The notes beneath the pieces were generated by a model, which was not told the DNA's origin, searched no databases, and worked only from the letters and a program-made list of their open reading frames with translations. From Chitinophagales bacterium (GTDB lineage: Bacteria; Bacteroidota; Bacteroidia; Chitinophagales; CAIODY01), in contig CANGEV010000016.1 in assembly GCA_947452995.1 (NCBI GenBank), positions 1 through 53,968 on the forward strand: a stretch of 53,968 nt of DNA, given 5' to 3'. The translations under genes were made by a program, and so were the position numbers. Positions 17,098-25,750 of the stretch are shown here, piece by piece (within the stretch, counting starts at the first letter, position 1; each line of letters starts with the position of its first letter).

Positions 17098-17931
17098 ATG
17101 CAGCGATTTAAGAGAATATTGTTAATTGCCTTTTTATCCATTCTAGTCGTGGGAGAATCGCGCGCGCAATATAGGGAGTGGGGTGCAAGTGTAGGGCTCT
17201 CTCATTATTTTGGCGACCTGAATGCAGATTTCAACCCTACACATCCCGGAGCGATGGCCATGCTGAACTATCGCCGCATTTTAAATCCATTTTTTGCTTT
17301 TCGAGTCGATGTGGCAGGAGGGATGTCTTATTATGATTCGAAATGGTCGTGCAACTCATATTGGGCCTATCAGAATTTTAATTTTAAGGCGCAATACGGG
17401 ATGGTGAATTCAATGATTGAATTTAATTTGTTCAAGTTTGAAGTAGATAAAGATAAATATGAAACAGGATTTACGCCCTATGTTGCCACCGGTATCGGTG
17501 CTGGCTTTTTTATAAATCAAGCTACCTATAAGGGCCAAACCTATAAGTTGTATGATTTACATACCGAAGGCATTAAGTATAATCAAGTGTTTTTTAATTT
17601 TCCAATGGAGTTTGGTTTGAAATGGCGTTTGGCGAAGGCATGGACGCTGGCTGTACATACTACCTATATTCCCACTACCACAGATTATCTGGACGATGTG
17701 TCTGGTGTATACCATGGGATGGATTTTATGTTTGGTGGGAATAATCTAACAGATCCTTCTAATCCAAATAATCCGCTTGGTGATGTCGTGAACAAGCAAA
17801 GAGGAATGAAAGGAAAAGATGCTTTATTATTAACAGGAATATCCTTGCATTATTCAATTCTGTACAAACGTTGTCCGATGGTTGGCACAGATCCAGATGC
17901 AGATTATATTCGTTGGTGGAAGAGTAGATAA
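17098..17931 (+). CDS. DUF6089-type outer-membrane beta-barrel protein
   Basis: The 277-residue protein has a signal peptide ending at GESRAQ. It then carries the typical DUF6089 opening YREWGASVGLSHYFGDLNAD, followed by FNPTHPGAMAMLNYRRI. The rest alternates beta-barrel-like strands (FTPYVATGIGAGFF, FPMEFGLKWRLAKAWTLAV). Function is unknown. The family is common and conserved in Bacteroidota and often sits near cell-envelope genes. Here it heads a plus-strand run with a nucleotidyltransferase gene (3-base gap), a DUF5683 gene and dapB. Confidence 0.85.
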   Translation: MQRFKRILLIAFLSILVVGESRAQYREWGASVGLSHYFGDLNADFNPTHPGAMAMLNYRRILNPFFAFRVDVAGGMSYYDSKWSCNSYWAYQNFNFKAQYGMVNSMIEFNLFKFEVDKDKYETGFTPYVATGIGAGFFINQATYKGQTYKLYDLHTEGIKYNQVFFNFPMEFGLKWRLAKAWTLAVHTTYIPTTTDYLDDVSGVYHGMDFMFGGNNLTDPSNPNNPLGDVVNKQRGMKGKDALLLTGISLHYSILYKRCPMVGTDPDADYIRWWKSR

Positions 17932-17934
17932 TTT

Positions 17935-18639
17935 ATGATTACAACTTGTATTATTTTAGCGGGCGGTTTAGGAACGCGTTTACAGTCGGTAGTGGCTGAT
18001 AAGCCGAAGGTAATGGCTACAATTGGAGAACACCCTTTTCTATATTATGTCTTTAGTTATTTGCAGCAACAAGGTGTTCGTAAAATCGTGCTCGCGGTAT
18101 CGTATCAGCGCGAACAAGTAATTGCCTACGCCGATACCTGGAAGGATCTATTTGAAATTCAGTATAGTATCGAAGAAGAGCCTTTAGGCACCGGCGGCGC
18201 TATACGAAAAGCAGTGCTTGGTATGGATGATGAACACGTGCTTATCATAAATGGCGATACGTTCTTTCCTGTAGATTTAAATGATTTATCGCATAAACAC
18301 TTGCATCACGCAAGCACTGATTTAACCATTGCTTTAAAGCCATTGACGGATTTTAATCGATATGGAGTAGTGCATGTGGATGAAGAAAATAATATCACTG
18401 CGTTTAGTGAGAAAGAACACCGTGCAGCAGGAACTATCAATGGAGGGATCTACGCGCTTCGCACGGCCTGTTTAAAGGAATTTATCTTTCCTCCGAAATT
18501 TAGCTTTGAGAAAGATTTTATGGAAACACATGTGAATGTGCTTTTCTTCAAGGGATACGCTTATCAAGATTATTTTATTGATATTGGAATTCCAGAAGAC
18601 TATGCAATTGCAAATGAAATTTTACCTGCGAACTTTTAA
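17935..18639 (+). CDS. Sugar-phosphate nucleotidyltransferase, HddC-like
   Basis: The 234-residue protein begins ILAGGLGTRLQSVVADKPKV, the nucleotide-binding signature of sugar-1-phosphate nucleotidyltransferases. Further along it has EEEPLGTGGAI, the metal-binding INGDTFFPVDL and DFNRYGVVHVDEENNITAF, as in D-glycero-alpha-D-manno-heptose-1-phosphate guanylyltransferases. It probably makes GDP- or another NDP-sugar for surface glycans in the cytosol. The exact sugar cannot be fixed, and no heptose kinase or isomerase gene is adjacent. It is packed between the DUF6089 and DUF5683 genes. Confidence 0.78.
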   Translation: MITTCIILAGGLGTRLQSVVADKPKVMATIGEHPFLYYVFSYLQQQGVRKIVLAVSYQREQVIAYADTWKDLFEIQYSIEEEPLGTGGAIRKAVLGMDDEHVLIINGDTFFPVDLNDLSHKHLHHASTDLTIALKPLTDFNRYGVVHVDEENNITAFSEKEHRAAGTINGGIYALRTACLKEFIFPPKFSFEKDFMETHVNVLFFKGYAYQDYFIDIGIPEDYAIANEILPANF

Positions 18640-18647
18640 TTTTAGGC

Positions 18648-19232
18648 ATGCGTTTTTTATTCTCTCTTTTACTTCTAATGAATCTGCAAGGCGAAATTTT
18701 TGCCCAACAAGATTCATTGAAAAAAGTCGCTCCTGATTCTATTCAACAGGCAAGATCTAAAATGCTGTTTAGTCCTAGTCCTAAAGGTGCTGTCATCCGT
18801 GGTGCACTCATACCTGGTTGGGGACAAGTGTATACGCATAAGTATTGGAAATTACCGATTGTTTATACGGCATTGGGAACTGCTGCTTATTTCATCGGCG
18901 TAAATTATTGGTCGTATCAACAAACCAGACTTGGGATTGATAGGAGAATAGATGCCGACCCGAATAATGATTACAATCCTTTATTAGTACGTGATTTTAA
19001 TTATAAGCAGTACGATGTCAGCACTCGAACGACTGAAGATCTATTCAAGGTAAAATCCTATTTTAGGCATAATTTAGATTTGAGCGTGATTGCCTTTGCG
19101 GCTGTATATATGCTGACCTTAGTAGATGCTAATGTCAGCTCACATTTGTATAATTTTAATATGAGTGAAGACTTTAGTTTGTCGCCACGTATTGGACCAA
19201 CAAGTATTGGCTTTACTTTAAATTTTAAGTAG
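18648..19232 (+). CDS. DUF5683 membrane protein
   Basis: The 194-residue product has a signal-like N-terminus (FLFSLLLLMNLQGEIFAQ). It then carries the DUF5683 core: RGALIPGWGQVYTHKYWKLP, followed by hydrophobic IVYTALGTAAYFIGVNY, and later LDLSVIAFAAVYMLTLVDANV. Two or three membrane segments are likely. The family's function is unknown, but it typically neighbours dapB, parB and lepB in Bacteroidota. Here dapB starts 1 base after the stop, preserving part of that arrangement. Confidence 0.85.
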   Translation: MRFLFSLLLLMNLQGEIFAQQDSLKKVAPDSIQQARSKMLFSPSPKGAVIRGALIPGWGQVYTHKYWKLPIVYTALGTAAYFIGVNYWSYQQTRLGIDRRIDADPNNDYNPLLVRDFNYKQYDVSTRTTEDLFKVKSYFRHNLDLSVIAFAAVYMLTLVDANVSSHLYNFNMSEDFSLSPRIGPTSIGFTLNFK

Positions 19233-19233
19233 C

Positions 19234-19911
19234 ATGAAAATAGTATTATTGGGTTATGGTAAAATGGGAAAAACCATCGAACGTTTAGCGCATCAAGCGG
19301 GAGATGAAATAGTTGCCGCTATTGGTTCGTCCCAGGTTAATATGCTTACTGACGAAATTTTAAAGTCGGCTGACGTAGTGATTGAATTTACGCAACCAGA
19401 AGCTGCAGTCGAGAATATATTACGTTGCTTTGCTGCTGGTGTTCCTGTGGTATCTGGTACTACTGGTTGGTTTGATCAATTGGGTTTAATTGAAGCAGAG
19501 GCAAATAAGCAGAATGGAGCATTAGTGTGGGCTAGTAACTTCAGTGTTGGGGTGAATTTGTTTTTTGAGTTGAATCGAACAATGGCTGCCATGATGGCGA
19601 AGTATCCTGAATATGCTGTTAGTATTGAAGAAACGCATCATACACAAAAGAAAGATTCTCCTAGTGGTACGGCAAAGACCTTGTTGGCGCACTTACAAGA
19701 ATTCTATCCTGATCAAGCAATTCCAGTGCTTGATCATCGCATTGATCCTGTCGTTGGTATTCACACGACACATTATCATTCTACGATAGACAGTTTACAT
19801 TTTACACATGAGGCGCATAGTCGTGATGGTTTTGCTGCTGGGGCTTTAATGTCCGCAAAGTGGTTGTTGGGCAAGCATGGAGTTTATACCATGAAAGATG
19901 TTTTAGGATAG
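19234..19911 (+). CDS. dapB: 4-hydroxy-tetrahydrodipicolinate reductase
   Basis: This is the cytosolic lysine/meso-diaminopimelate pathway enzyme, feeding peptidoglycan. The 225-residue protein is of the short form usual in Bacteroidota, against about 270 in E. coli. Visible motifs are the nucleotide-binding LLGYGKMGKTIE, VVSGTTGW, the catalytic EETHHTQKKDSPSGTA and a late FTHEAHSRDGFAAGAL. It ends the plus-strand unit. A perfect bidirectional terminator follows. Confidence 0.95.
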   Translation: MKIVLLGYGKMGKTIERLAHQAGDEIVAAIGSSQVNMLTDEILKSADVVIEFTQPEAAVENILRCFAAGVPVVSGTTGWFDQLGLIEAEANKQNGALVWASNFSVGVNLFFELNRTMAAMMAKYPEYAVSIEETHHTQKKDSPSGTAKTLLAHLQEFYPDQAIPVLDHRIDPVVGIHTTHYHSTIDSLHFTHEAHSRDGFAAGALMSAKWLLGKHGVYTMKDVLG

Positions 19912-19932
19912 TTTAGTTTATAAGCGCGCATA

Positions 19933-19964
19933 AAAAAAGGGAACAGCATGCTGTTCCCTTTTTT
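19933..19964. terminator. Bidirectional terminator between dapB and the TlpA-like gene
   Basis: A perfect 32-base palindrome is formed by A6, a GGGAACAGCA arm, its complement and T6. It lies between convergent genes and gives a hairpin plus T tract on both strands. Confidence 0.95.
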
Positions 19965-19979
19965 GTGATAAGCGATTGA

Positions 19980-20486
19980 TTATTTTGCGCCAACAATTTC
20001 TTTAATGTGGTCACGAAGTACGAATTCATCACCTTCTACATAGCCAGAATGCGTATAAGCAATTTTACCTTCTTTATCGAAGATGATTGCGAATGGGATA
20101 CTTTGAAAATTTAATGCACGTTTCAAGTCTTGGTTAGGATCGATATAAGCAGGAAACTCCCATTTCTGACCATTTACATACGATTTTACCTTCGCCATAT
20201 TACGGGTATCATCAATAGAAACAGCTACCATGTCGAAGTCCATTGTTTTTTGCCACTCTGGAATCAAGTCTGACATCGCGTTAATTTCTTTTTTGCACGG
20301 AACACACCAAGTTGCCCAAAAAGAAACAACCGTTACACGTCCTTTTTTTACAACTGAGGAGAAGTCTACGTTTTCGCCATTTAATCCTTTGATGTTCACG
20401 TTTGGAACTTCAGAAGTACTTTGTGGGATGAAGCTTACAAGGGAGAAGCTTAAAAAGGCAACAAGGCCGAGTAGATATTTTTTCAT
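19980..20486 (-). CDS. TlpA/ResA-like periplasmic thioredoxin
   Basis: The 168-residue product has an N-terminal signal or anchor (YLLGLVAFLSFSLVSFI). The thioredoxin-like domain has VVSFWATWCVPCKKEI (CVPC active site), AVSIDDTRN and a cis-proline segment FQSIPFAIIFDKEGK. Such proteins reduce periplasmic disulfides, often for cytochrome c maturation. The substrate here is unknown. It has its own promoter box 38 bases upstream and shares a bidirectional terminator with dapB. Confidence 0.9.
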   Translation of the reverse strand: MKKYLLGLVAFLSFSLVSFIPQSTSEVPNVNIKGLNGENVDFSSVVKKGRVTVVSFWATWCVPCKKEINAMSDLIPEWQKTMDFDMVAVSIDDTRNMAKVKSYVNGQKWEFPAYIDPNQDLKRALNFQSIPFAIIFDKEGKIAYTHSGYVEGDEFVLRDHIKEIVGAK

Positions 20487-20524
20487 TTTAATTCCTTTTA
20501 CGGATGCAGATGCAATTTACATAC

Positions 20525-20532
20525 CAAAATTA
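20525..20532 (-). promoter_or_regulatory. -7 box of the TlpA-like gene
   Basis: TAATTTTG on the minus strand fully matches TAnnTTTG and lies 38 bases before the ATG at 20486. A clear -33 is not seen. Confidence 0.5.
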
Positions 20533-20555
20533 TGAATTGCAAGATTATTTAGACT

Positions 20556-21581
20556 TTATAGAATATTAACTTCTCGTTCGAGTAGAATTCCAAACTTTTG
20601 ATGAACTGCATCAATCACTTTTTGTGAAAGTGCAAATACTTCAGCGCCTGTCGCATTACCATAATTAACCAATACAAGTGCTTGCATATGGTGTACGCCA
20701 CAATTTTCTTCACGATGTCCTTTTAGTCCACATTGTTCGATAAGCCAACCTGCTGCTACTTTTTTTGCGTTGTTTTCTGTGGAAGGGTATTGCGGCATAG
20801 TTGGAAATTGCCTAAGCAAATCATCCGCTTGCGCACTTGGAATACTTGGGTTTTTAAAGAAGCTACCTGCATTACCTAGCTCTTTTGGATTGGGCAACTT
20901 TGATTGTCGAATGTTAATGACTGCATCTGCAACAGCGCGAATACTTAATTCGCTAATACCCATTTTATCGAGCTCTTGTTGAATAGCGCCATAGCTTGTA
21001 TGAAAGGAAGCTTTTTTAGCAAGACGATAGGTAACTGAAATAATGATATATTCACCTTTGAGACGGCGTTTGAACACACTTTCTCTATAACCGAATTCGC
21101 AATCTTTTACTGTAAAACGATGTACCTCATTCGTGTGGATATGAAGTGCTTCTAATTCATGAAATACATCTTTTATTTCCACGCCATAGGCGCCGATATT
21201 TTGCATCGGGGATGCACCGACACAACCAGGGATTAGCGATAAATTTTCAATGCCTGCCCAACCTTGTGTAATACAATAATGAACAAAATCATTCCATCCT
21301 TCACCCGAGGCGGCTTTGATATAATAATGATCAACGTCTTCACCTACTTTTTCTATACCTTTTAAGCAGTTGCGAAGGGTAAGACCTTGTTGGTTGGGTT
21401 TGGTAAATAATATATTGCTTCCGCCACCAAGAATTAATGAAATGCGCTTGCGAAGTGCATTATCAGCGCATACATTTTGAATACAATCGAGTTGATTAAA
21501 GGAGAGAAGCTCCTCGGCAACACATTCGATATTGAATGTGTTGTAAGGCTTTAATGACTGGTTGGTAAGCAATTGATTCAT
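20556..21581 (-). CDS. murB: UDP-N-acetylenolpyruvoylglucosamine reductase
   Basis: MurB reduces the enolpyruvyl group to form UDP-MurNAc in the cytosol, using FAD and NADPH. The 341-residue protein has the E. coli-type (type I) length. Motifs are SLKPYNTFNIE at the start, the FAD-binding LGGGSNILF, the stretch GIENLSLIPGCVGASPMQNIGAYG and GSFFKNPSI (catalytic Ser). The C-terminal part has AGWLIEQCGLKG. The gene follows the DUF255 gene by 28 bases and precedes the separately promoted TlpA-like gene. Confidence 0.96.
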   Translation of the reverse strand: MNQLLTNQSLKPYNTFNIECVAEELLSFNQLDCIQNVCADNALRKRISLILGGGSNILFTKPNQQGLTLRNCLKGIEKVGEDVDHYYIKAASGEGWNDFVHYCITQGWAGIENLSLIPGCVGASPMQNIGAYGVEIKDVFHELEALHIHTNEVHRFTVKDCEFGYRESVFKRRLKGEYIIISVTYRLAKKASFHTSYGAIQQELDKMGISELSIRAVADAVINIRQSKLPNPKELGNAGSFFKNPSIPSAQADDLLRQFPTMPQYPSTENNAKKVAAGWLIEQCGLKGHREENCGVHHMQALVLVNYGNATGAEVFALSQKVIDAVHQKFGILLEREVNIL

Positions 21582-21609
21582 TACATGTCTAAGTTACTAT
21601 AAATGCACT

Positions 21610-23634
21610 TTATTGCTTATAATGTTCTGCACATAGTTCTTCCCACGTCTGATAAAGCGGATAGCAGCTTTGTTTGTAGCAGAACTGAATTTGAGTTGGC
21701 CTCAGGTTTTCAATGCTTTTTGCTATTGGGAGCTGGCTGTTTTTTTCTGCAAAAACAATCAATTTGAATGGGTCGTATTTCTGAAGAATCTGTGTTTTGT
21801 ATGGAGAATCCGGATGAATGCTTATTTCTCGAAGTCCGATCATCTGCATTGTGAATAGCATGGCCCAGTTGGAGAAGGAGCTTGGATATTGTTTCAAGCC
21901 AGCTAGAATGGCAGGATTCATTTTCTCTGCTAAGGCAATCCAATTACTATCGTTAAAAATGCTGCCTAACTGTATGAAAAGACCGTTGATAACGGAGTTC
22001 GCAGAAGCTGTCGCTCCGTCATAATATTCTGCTTTTGCCAGAAGTTTATCCTTTTGCTGATTGCTAGTGAAACTGTAGAAAACAGAATTTTTTAATGCAA
22101 ATTCGTCCCTAATGATTTCGGCAATCTTCAAGGCGTCTTGTGCGTAGTTACTATTTCCACTTGCTTGATAGAGTAACAATAAAGCGTCCCCTAAAAAAGC
22201 AAGATCTTCTAAGAAATAATTCTCTTGTGCCTCGTTATTCAGAATATGTTTAAGCTTGTTCCATCCTTCACAATGTGCCTTCATCGCCTCCATATTTTTA
22301 ATGGCAGCAAGTAAGTATTTTTCCTCTAAAGTGGCTAGGTAAGCTGCACTCAGGGCGCTATTCATCAGTGCATTCCAGCTTAATTGAATTTTATTGTCTA
22401 ATCCCGGACGAATTCTTTTTTCTCTTGCTTGCAATAAAATGGAATTGCACTCATCCACTTTTTTAGAGAATGCATCGCTATCCAATTGCATACTCGCAGC
22501 GAAAGCATCCTTGTTTTCTGTACGATGTAAAATATTCTGATCTTCCCAGTTTCCTTCTTCGCTCACGTTATAATAGCGCTTATACCAAGAAGCATTTTCA
22601 CCTAGTAAGGCATCTATTTCGGAGGCCGACCAGATATAATATTTCCCTTCTACACCTTCGGAGTCGGCATCTAGAGCTGAATAGAACAATCCTTCTGGAT
22701 TAGTCATCTCTCTTTGCAGAAAAAGGAAGATAGAGTCCATATCCTTCTGGTAGCCTAAATCTTTTTGTGCAGCGTGCATGTCTGCCAATAATCGTAGCAG
22801 TAATGCATTATCGTAAAGCATTTTCTCAAAGTGTGGAACGAGCCAATGTTCGTCGGTACTATAACGACATATGCCTCCGCCGATTTGATCATAAATACCT
22901 CCCATTAGCATTTGGTCGACACTCAATACAACTTGTTCTTGGCTTTCTTGATGTGCATAGGTTTGTGCATACCACCACATCCAACGCAGACTGAAAGTAC
23001 CTAAGAACTTCGGCGCTCTACCAAATCCACCACGCATTCTATCTGAATTTTGTAAAAGCTTTTGTGCGATCGAATGCAGGTCGTCTTCGTTCAGATGCAT
23101 GTTCTGCGCAGCATCCGCTTCCTTAGTGATGTGTTGTCCTTTTTCAATATGTGATAACAAACGTGTCGCTTGGTCTTCGACCTCCTCTCTTTTTTCTGAA
23201 AAGGCTTGCGCTAAATGTAGAAGTACATTTTTCCAAGAAGGACGATTATGCGCGGGTATTGGAGGGAAATAAGTTCCTCCATAAAATGGCTTAAGGTCGG
23301 GTGTAAGGAATACATTCAAGGGCCAACCACCGCTTCCAGTAAGGATTTGAACTGCTTCCATGTAAATATGATCGAGGTCGGGACGTTCTTCGCGATCGAC
23401 TTTAATATTGACATAGCGGTCGTTCATTATAGCCGCTGTACTCTCATCTTCGAAGCTTTCGCGTTCCATTACATGGCACCAATGACAAGCCGAGTACCCG
23501 ATGCTTAGCAGTATAGGTTTATCCTCTAGTTTTGCTTTTTGCAAAGCTTCTTCACCCCATGGAAACCAATTTACAGGATTATGCGCATGCTGTAGAAGGT
23601 ATGGGCTCTTTTCGTTTAATAGGGCGTTTGACAT
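21610..23634 (-). CDS. DUF255 (YyaL/spermatogenesis-associated 20-like) thioredoxin-domain protein
   Basis: The 674-residue protein starts with [20 protein letters not shown] and [18 protein letters not shown], the signature of the thioredoxin-like DUF255 domain with a CHWC site. It continues with [20 protein letters not shown] and a six-hairpin/(alpha/alpha)6-barrel-like C-terminal region including [14 protein letters not shown] and [11 protein letters not shown]. The family is found from bacteria to mammals and its reaction is not established. It is packed 9 bases after the ABC-2 permease gene and 28 bases before murB. Confidence 0.92.
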   Translation of the reverse strand: MSNALLNEKSPYLLQHAHNPVNWFPWGEEALQKAKLEDKPILLSIGYSACHWCHVMERESFEDESTAAIMNDRYVNIKVDREERPDLDHIYMEAVQILTGSGGWPLNVFLTPDLKPFYGGTYFPPIPAHNRPSWKNVLLHLAQAFSEKREEVEDQATRLLSHIEKGQHITKEADAAQNMHLNEDDLHSIAQKLLQNSDRMRGGFGRAPKFLGTFSLRWMWWYAQTYAHQESQEQVVLSVDQMLMGGIYDQIGGGICRYSTDEHWLVPHFEKMLYDNALLLRLLADMHAAQKDLGYQKDMDSIFLFLQREMTNPEGLFYSALDADSEGVEGKYYIWSASEIDALLGENASWYKRYYNVSEEGNWEDQNILHRTENKDAFAASMQLDSDAFSKKVDECNSILLQAREKRIRPGLDNKIQLSWNALMNSALSAAYLATLEEKYLLAAIKNMEAMKAHCEGWNKLKHILNNEAQENYFLEDLAFLGDALLLLYQASGNSNYAQDALKIAEIIRDEFALKNSVFYSFTSNQQKDKLLAKAEYYDGATASANSVINGLFIQLGSIFNDSNWIALAEKMNPAILAGLKQYPSSFSNWAMLFTMQMIGLREISIHPDSPYKTQILQKYDPFKLIVFAEKNSQLPIAKSIENLRPTQIQFCYKQSCYPLYQTWEELCAEHYKQ

Positions 23635-23643
23635 AATTATTTT

Positions 23644-24753
23644 TTATTCCCAACGGAATACACGGACGGCGATAATATACACCACTATTCCCCAAAGGAG
23701 CATAATGCCGATTTCGTTGCGAACATCCCAGAGTGTAGCTCCGTCGAATGCGATTTGGCGAAGAGCTTCGTTAAGGTGTGTTAAAGGCATTGCTTTGCTA
23801 ATTACCTGCAACCAAGAAGGAAAATTGCTAATGCTGAAGAAGGTGCCACCTAGCAGGAACTGCGGCATGGTGATAAGGTTGGCAAAAGGAGGTATGCTTG
23901 TTTCATTTTTAGCAATACCGCTTACAATAAAACCAAAACCCATGAAAATGATTAAGCCTAGTCCACATAGTAAGATCATTTCAAGACCTGTGATGAATCC
24001 GTTTACCAGTGTGAATTTGAAGAAGAAATGACCGATGATGATAATTAAGGTTGCGGCCATCAATTGAAACAAAATTCTAGAAATTCCTTCTCCGATGATA
24101 ATATTTCCGCGGCGGATTGGCGTGGCGAAGAAGCGCTTCAAAACAAGTGTCTGACGGAGTCCGAAGAAAACGAACGCTGCGCCAAAAACACCCGCACTTA
24201 ACATGGAGAATCCTAGTTGCCCAGGAAGAATGAAGTCGATACTTTGATATACGCGTGCCTGAACAGGAGGGGGAAATGATAACGTAGCGAATTTCGGAAA
24301 ATAGTTAAGTGTTTTTTCACTGATTGCATTGACGTATTCCTTTACGATACTTTGAAAAATACGGCCACTCTGTATGGAGGCAGTGGAGGTTTGAATGCTG
24401 ATTTTGAGGGGCGTATTTCCGAAACTGTCAACGGTCCCATTACGCATATCGACCATTGCATCAAGTTTGCCTTTGAGCAGTTGTTCATTAAGTTCTTTCG
24501 CAGTTCCAACGTGAATATGGAAGTTAGAATCTGCTTGCATCCATTGGTAAACAGGGTTTTGCTTATTAGTACCTTCGGTAAATGCGATATTGAAAGTCAT
24601 CCCACCGCGATCGCCAATAAAGCCGAAGACAAGAATGAAAATGATCGGAAAGGCAAGTGAAAAGATGACTGCAGAAGGACTTCTGAACATCGACTTTAGA
24701 CTGGCTTTCGTAATGGCAAGTGTTGCTTTGGTTTGGCTATAACGCTGAGACAT
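23644..24753 (-). CDS. ABC-2 family transporter permease, without adjacent ATPase
   Basis: The 369-residue protein has an N-terminal membrane segment (SLAFPIIFILVFGFI), a large extracytoplasmic loop (about 55-180) and five more hydrophobic segments. Motifs such as ISKAMPLTHLNEALRQIAFDG are typical of ABC-2/DrrB-YhhJ permeases. It would form the channel of an exporter, but no ATP-binding subunit gene lies nearby. I start it at ATG 24753 (MSQRYSQTK). The longer frame from 24789 would place the TACTTTTG promoter box inside the coding region. It heads a minus-strand unit with the DUF255 gene and murB. Confidence 0.87.
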   Translation of the reverse strand: MSQRYSQTKATLAITKASLKSMFRSPSAVIFSLAFPIIFILVFGFIGDRGGMTFNIAFTEGTNKQNPVYQWMQADSNFHIHVGTAKELNEQLLKGKLDAMVDMRNGTVDSFGNTPLKISIQTSTASIQSGRIFQSIVKEYVNAISEKTLNYFPKFATLSFPPPVQARVYQSIDFILPGQLGFSMLSAGVFGAAFVFFGLRQTLVLKRFFATPIRRGNIIIGEGISRILFQLMAATLIIIIGHFFFKFTLVNGFITGLEMILLCGLGLIIFMGFGFIVSGIAKNETSIPPFANLITMPQFLLGGTFFSISNFPSWLQVISKAMPLTHLNEALRQIAFDGATLWDVRNEIGIMLLWGIVVYIIAVRVFRWE

Positions 24754-24773
24754 AGTTTTCCACAAAATTTGAA

Positions 24774-24781
24774 CAAAAGTA
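24774..24781 (-). promoter_or_regulatory. -7 box of the ABC-2 permease/DUF255/murB unit
   Basis: TACTTTTG on the minus strand fully matches TAnnTTTG, 20 bases before the chosen ATG at 24753. It helps to reject the longer start at 24789. Confidence 0.55.
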
Positions 24782-24823
24782 CAAAGCAAAAGCCTTTTTT
24801 ACGTAAAAACGTTTAGTTTTTGA

Positions 24824-24831
24824 TAGTTTTG
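24824..24831 (+). promoter_or_regulatory. -7 box of the scpB operon
   Basis: TAGTTTTG fully matches TAnnTTTG, 20 bases before the scpB ATG at 24852. It lies in a 98-base divergent promoter region shared with the ABC-2 permease unit. Confidence 0.55.
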
Positions 24832-24851
24832 TAAGGTAAACTAATTTGACG

Positions 24852-25430
24852 ATGGAGAACCTATTGCAACATATTGAAGCCTTGATATTTACTTCTGAGA
24901 GTTCTTTAACCTTAAAGGATATTCAAGAGTGTTTGAACAAACGTTTTGGATTATTTGTTGCGGACGCTGATTTGCAAGCAGCATTGGAGCAATTGACTGA
25001 AAAGTACAATGCTCCCGAATTTGCCTTTGAATTGAAACGTATTTCTAAAGGATATTTGTTTATGACAAAGGCGGATTATCATGAAACGGTGAGTGTGTTG
25101 TTGAAAGAAAAAACAGTAAAACGTCTTACTACAGCTGCAATGGAGACCTTGGCTATTATTGCCTATAAACAACCAATTAGTAAAACGGAGATTGAAATGA
25201 TACGTGGTGTTAGTGCCGATTATTCTATTCAGAAATTATTGGAGAAGGAGTTGATTGTGATTGCAGGTCGAAGTGAACAAGTAGGAAAGCCTGTCTTGTA
25301 TGCAACTAGTGCTACGTTCATGGATTATTTCGGGTTGAATTCAGTAGATGATTTACCAAAACTTCGTGATATTACTGCACCTGAAGAGGGTAGTTCTGCA
25401 GGTGTTCCTAACGAAACGCTAAACAATTAA
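24852..25430 (+). CDS. scpB: Segregation and condensation protein B
   Basis: ScpB is the winged-helix partner of ScpA and Smc in chromosome compaction. The 192-residue product shows HIEALIFTSESSLTLKDIQECL, split here as EALIFTSESSLT and LKDIQECL. It also has the signature TTAAMETLAIIAYKQPISK, followed by TEIEMIRGVSADY and LLEKELIVIAGRSEQVGKP. The start is ATG 24852 (MENLLQHIE). A TTG six bases earlier is in frame but less likely. It opens a six-gene plus-strand run. scpA is not present in this window. Confidence 0.94.
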   Translation: MENLLQHIEALIFTSESSLTLKDIQECLNKRFGLFVADADLQAALEQLTEKYNAPEFAFELKRISKGYLFMTKADYHETVSVLLKEKTVKRLTTAAMETLAIIAYKQPISKTEIEMIRGVSADYSIQKLLEKELIVIAGRSEQVGKPVLYATSATFMDYFGLNSVDDLPKLRDITAPEEGSSAGVPNETLNN

Positions 25431-25432
25431 GT

Positions 25433-25744
25433 ATGAAAAAAATTATCGCTATCCTTATCGTCGTGATGATGAGTATTTTTGGTGCAACGCATGCGATGTG
25501 TCAAAAGCATAAGAAAAAGCAAGTGATGCAAAGTGGTGTAGTGATGAATATTCCGGAAGGTAGCAGTACTTATGTTATTATCCCAGATAGTAATCCTAAT
25601 CAGCGCTATTTAGTTGATTTACCAGCAAATTTTCAGCATGCCGGGATGAAGGTAGAATTTAGTGGGGCGGAAGGCACGATTGATCCTAACGTTCGTATGG
25701 TAGGTACTCCTTTTAGATTGAGTAGAATACGTGAGAAAAAATAA
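25433..25744 (+). CDS. Small secreted protein of unknown function
   Basis: The 103-residue product has a signal peptide (IIAILIVVMMSIFGATHA, cut near AMCQ). The mature part is about 80 residues and mostly short beta-strand-like segments (VVMNIPEGSSTYVIIPD, RYLVDLPANFQHAGMKVEF), with basic ends. I recognise no family. It starts 2 bases after scpB and ends 6 bases before rsmA, so it is part of a housekeeping operon and is likely expressed steadily. A small periplasmic beta-barrel fold (OB-like) is possible but unproven. Confidence 0.8.
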   Translation: MKKIIAILIVVMMSIFGATHAMCQKHKKKQVMQSGVVMNIPEGSSTYVIIPDSNPNQRYLVDLPANFQHAGMKVEFSGAEGTIDPNVRMVGTPFRLSRIREKK

Positions 25745-25750
25745 ATTAGC

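Noticed and set aside
19933-19964. Perfect palindrome considered as an attachment or protein-binding site
   Set aside because: It lies between convergent stops with A/T tracts on both sides, which is explained by a bidirectional terminator.
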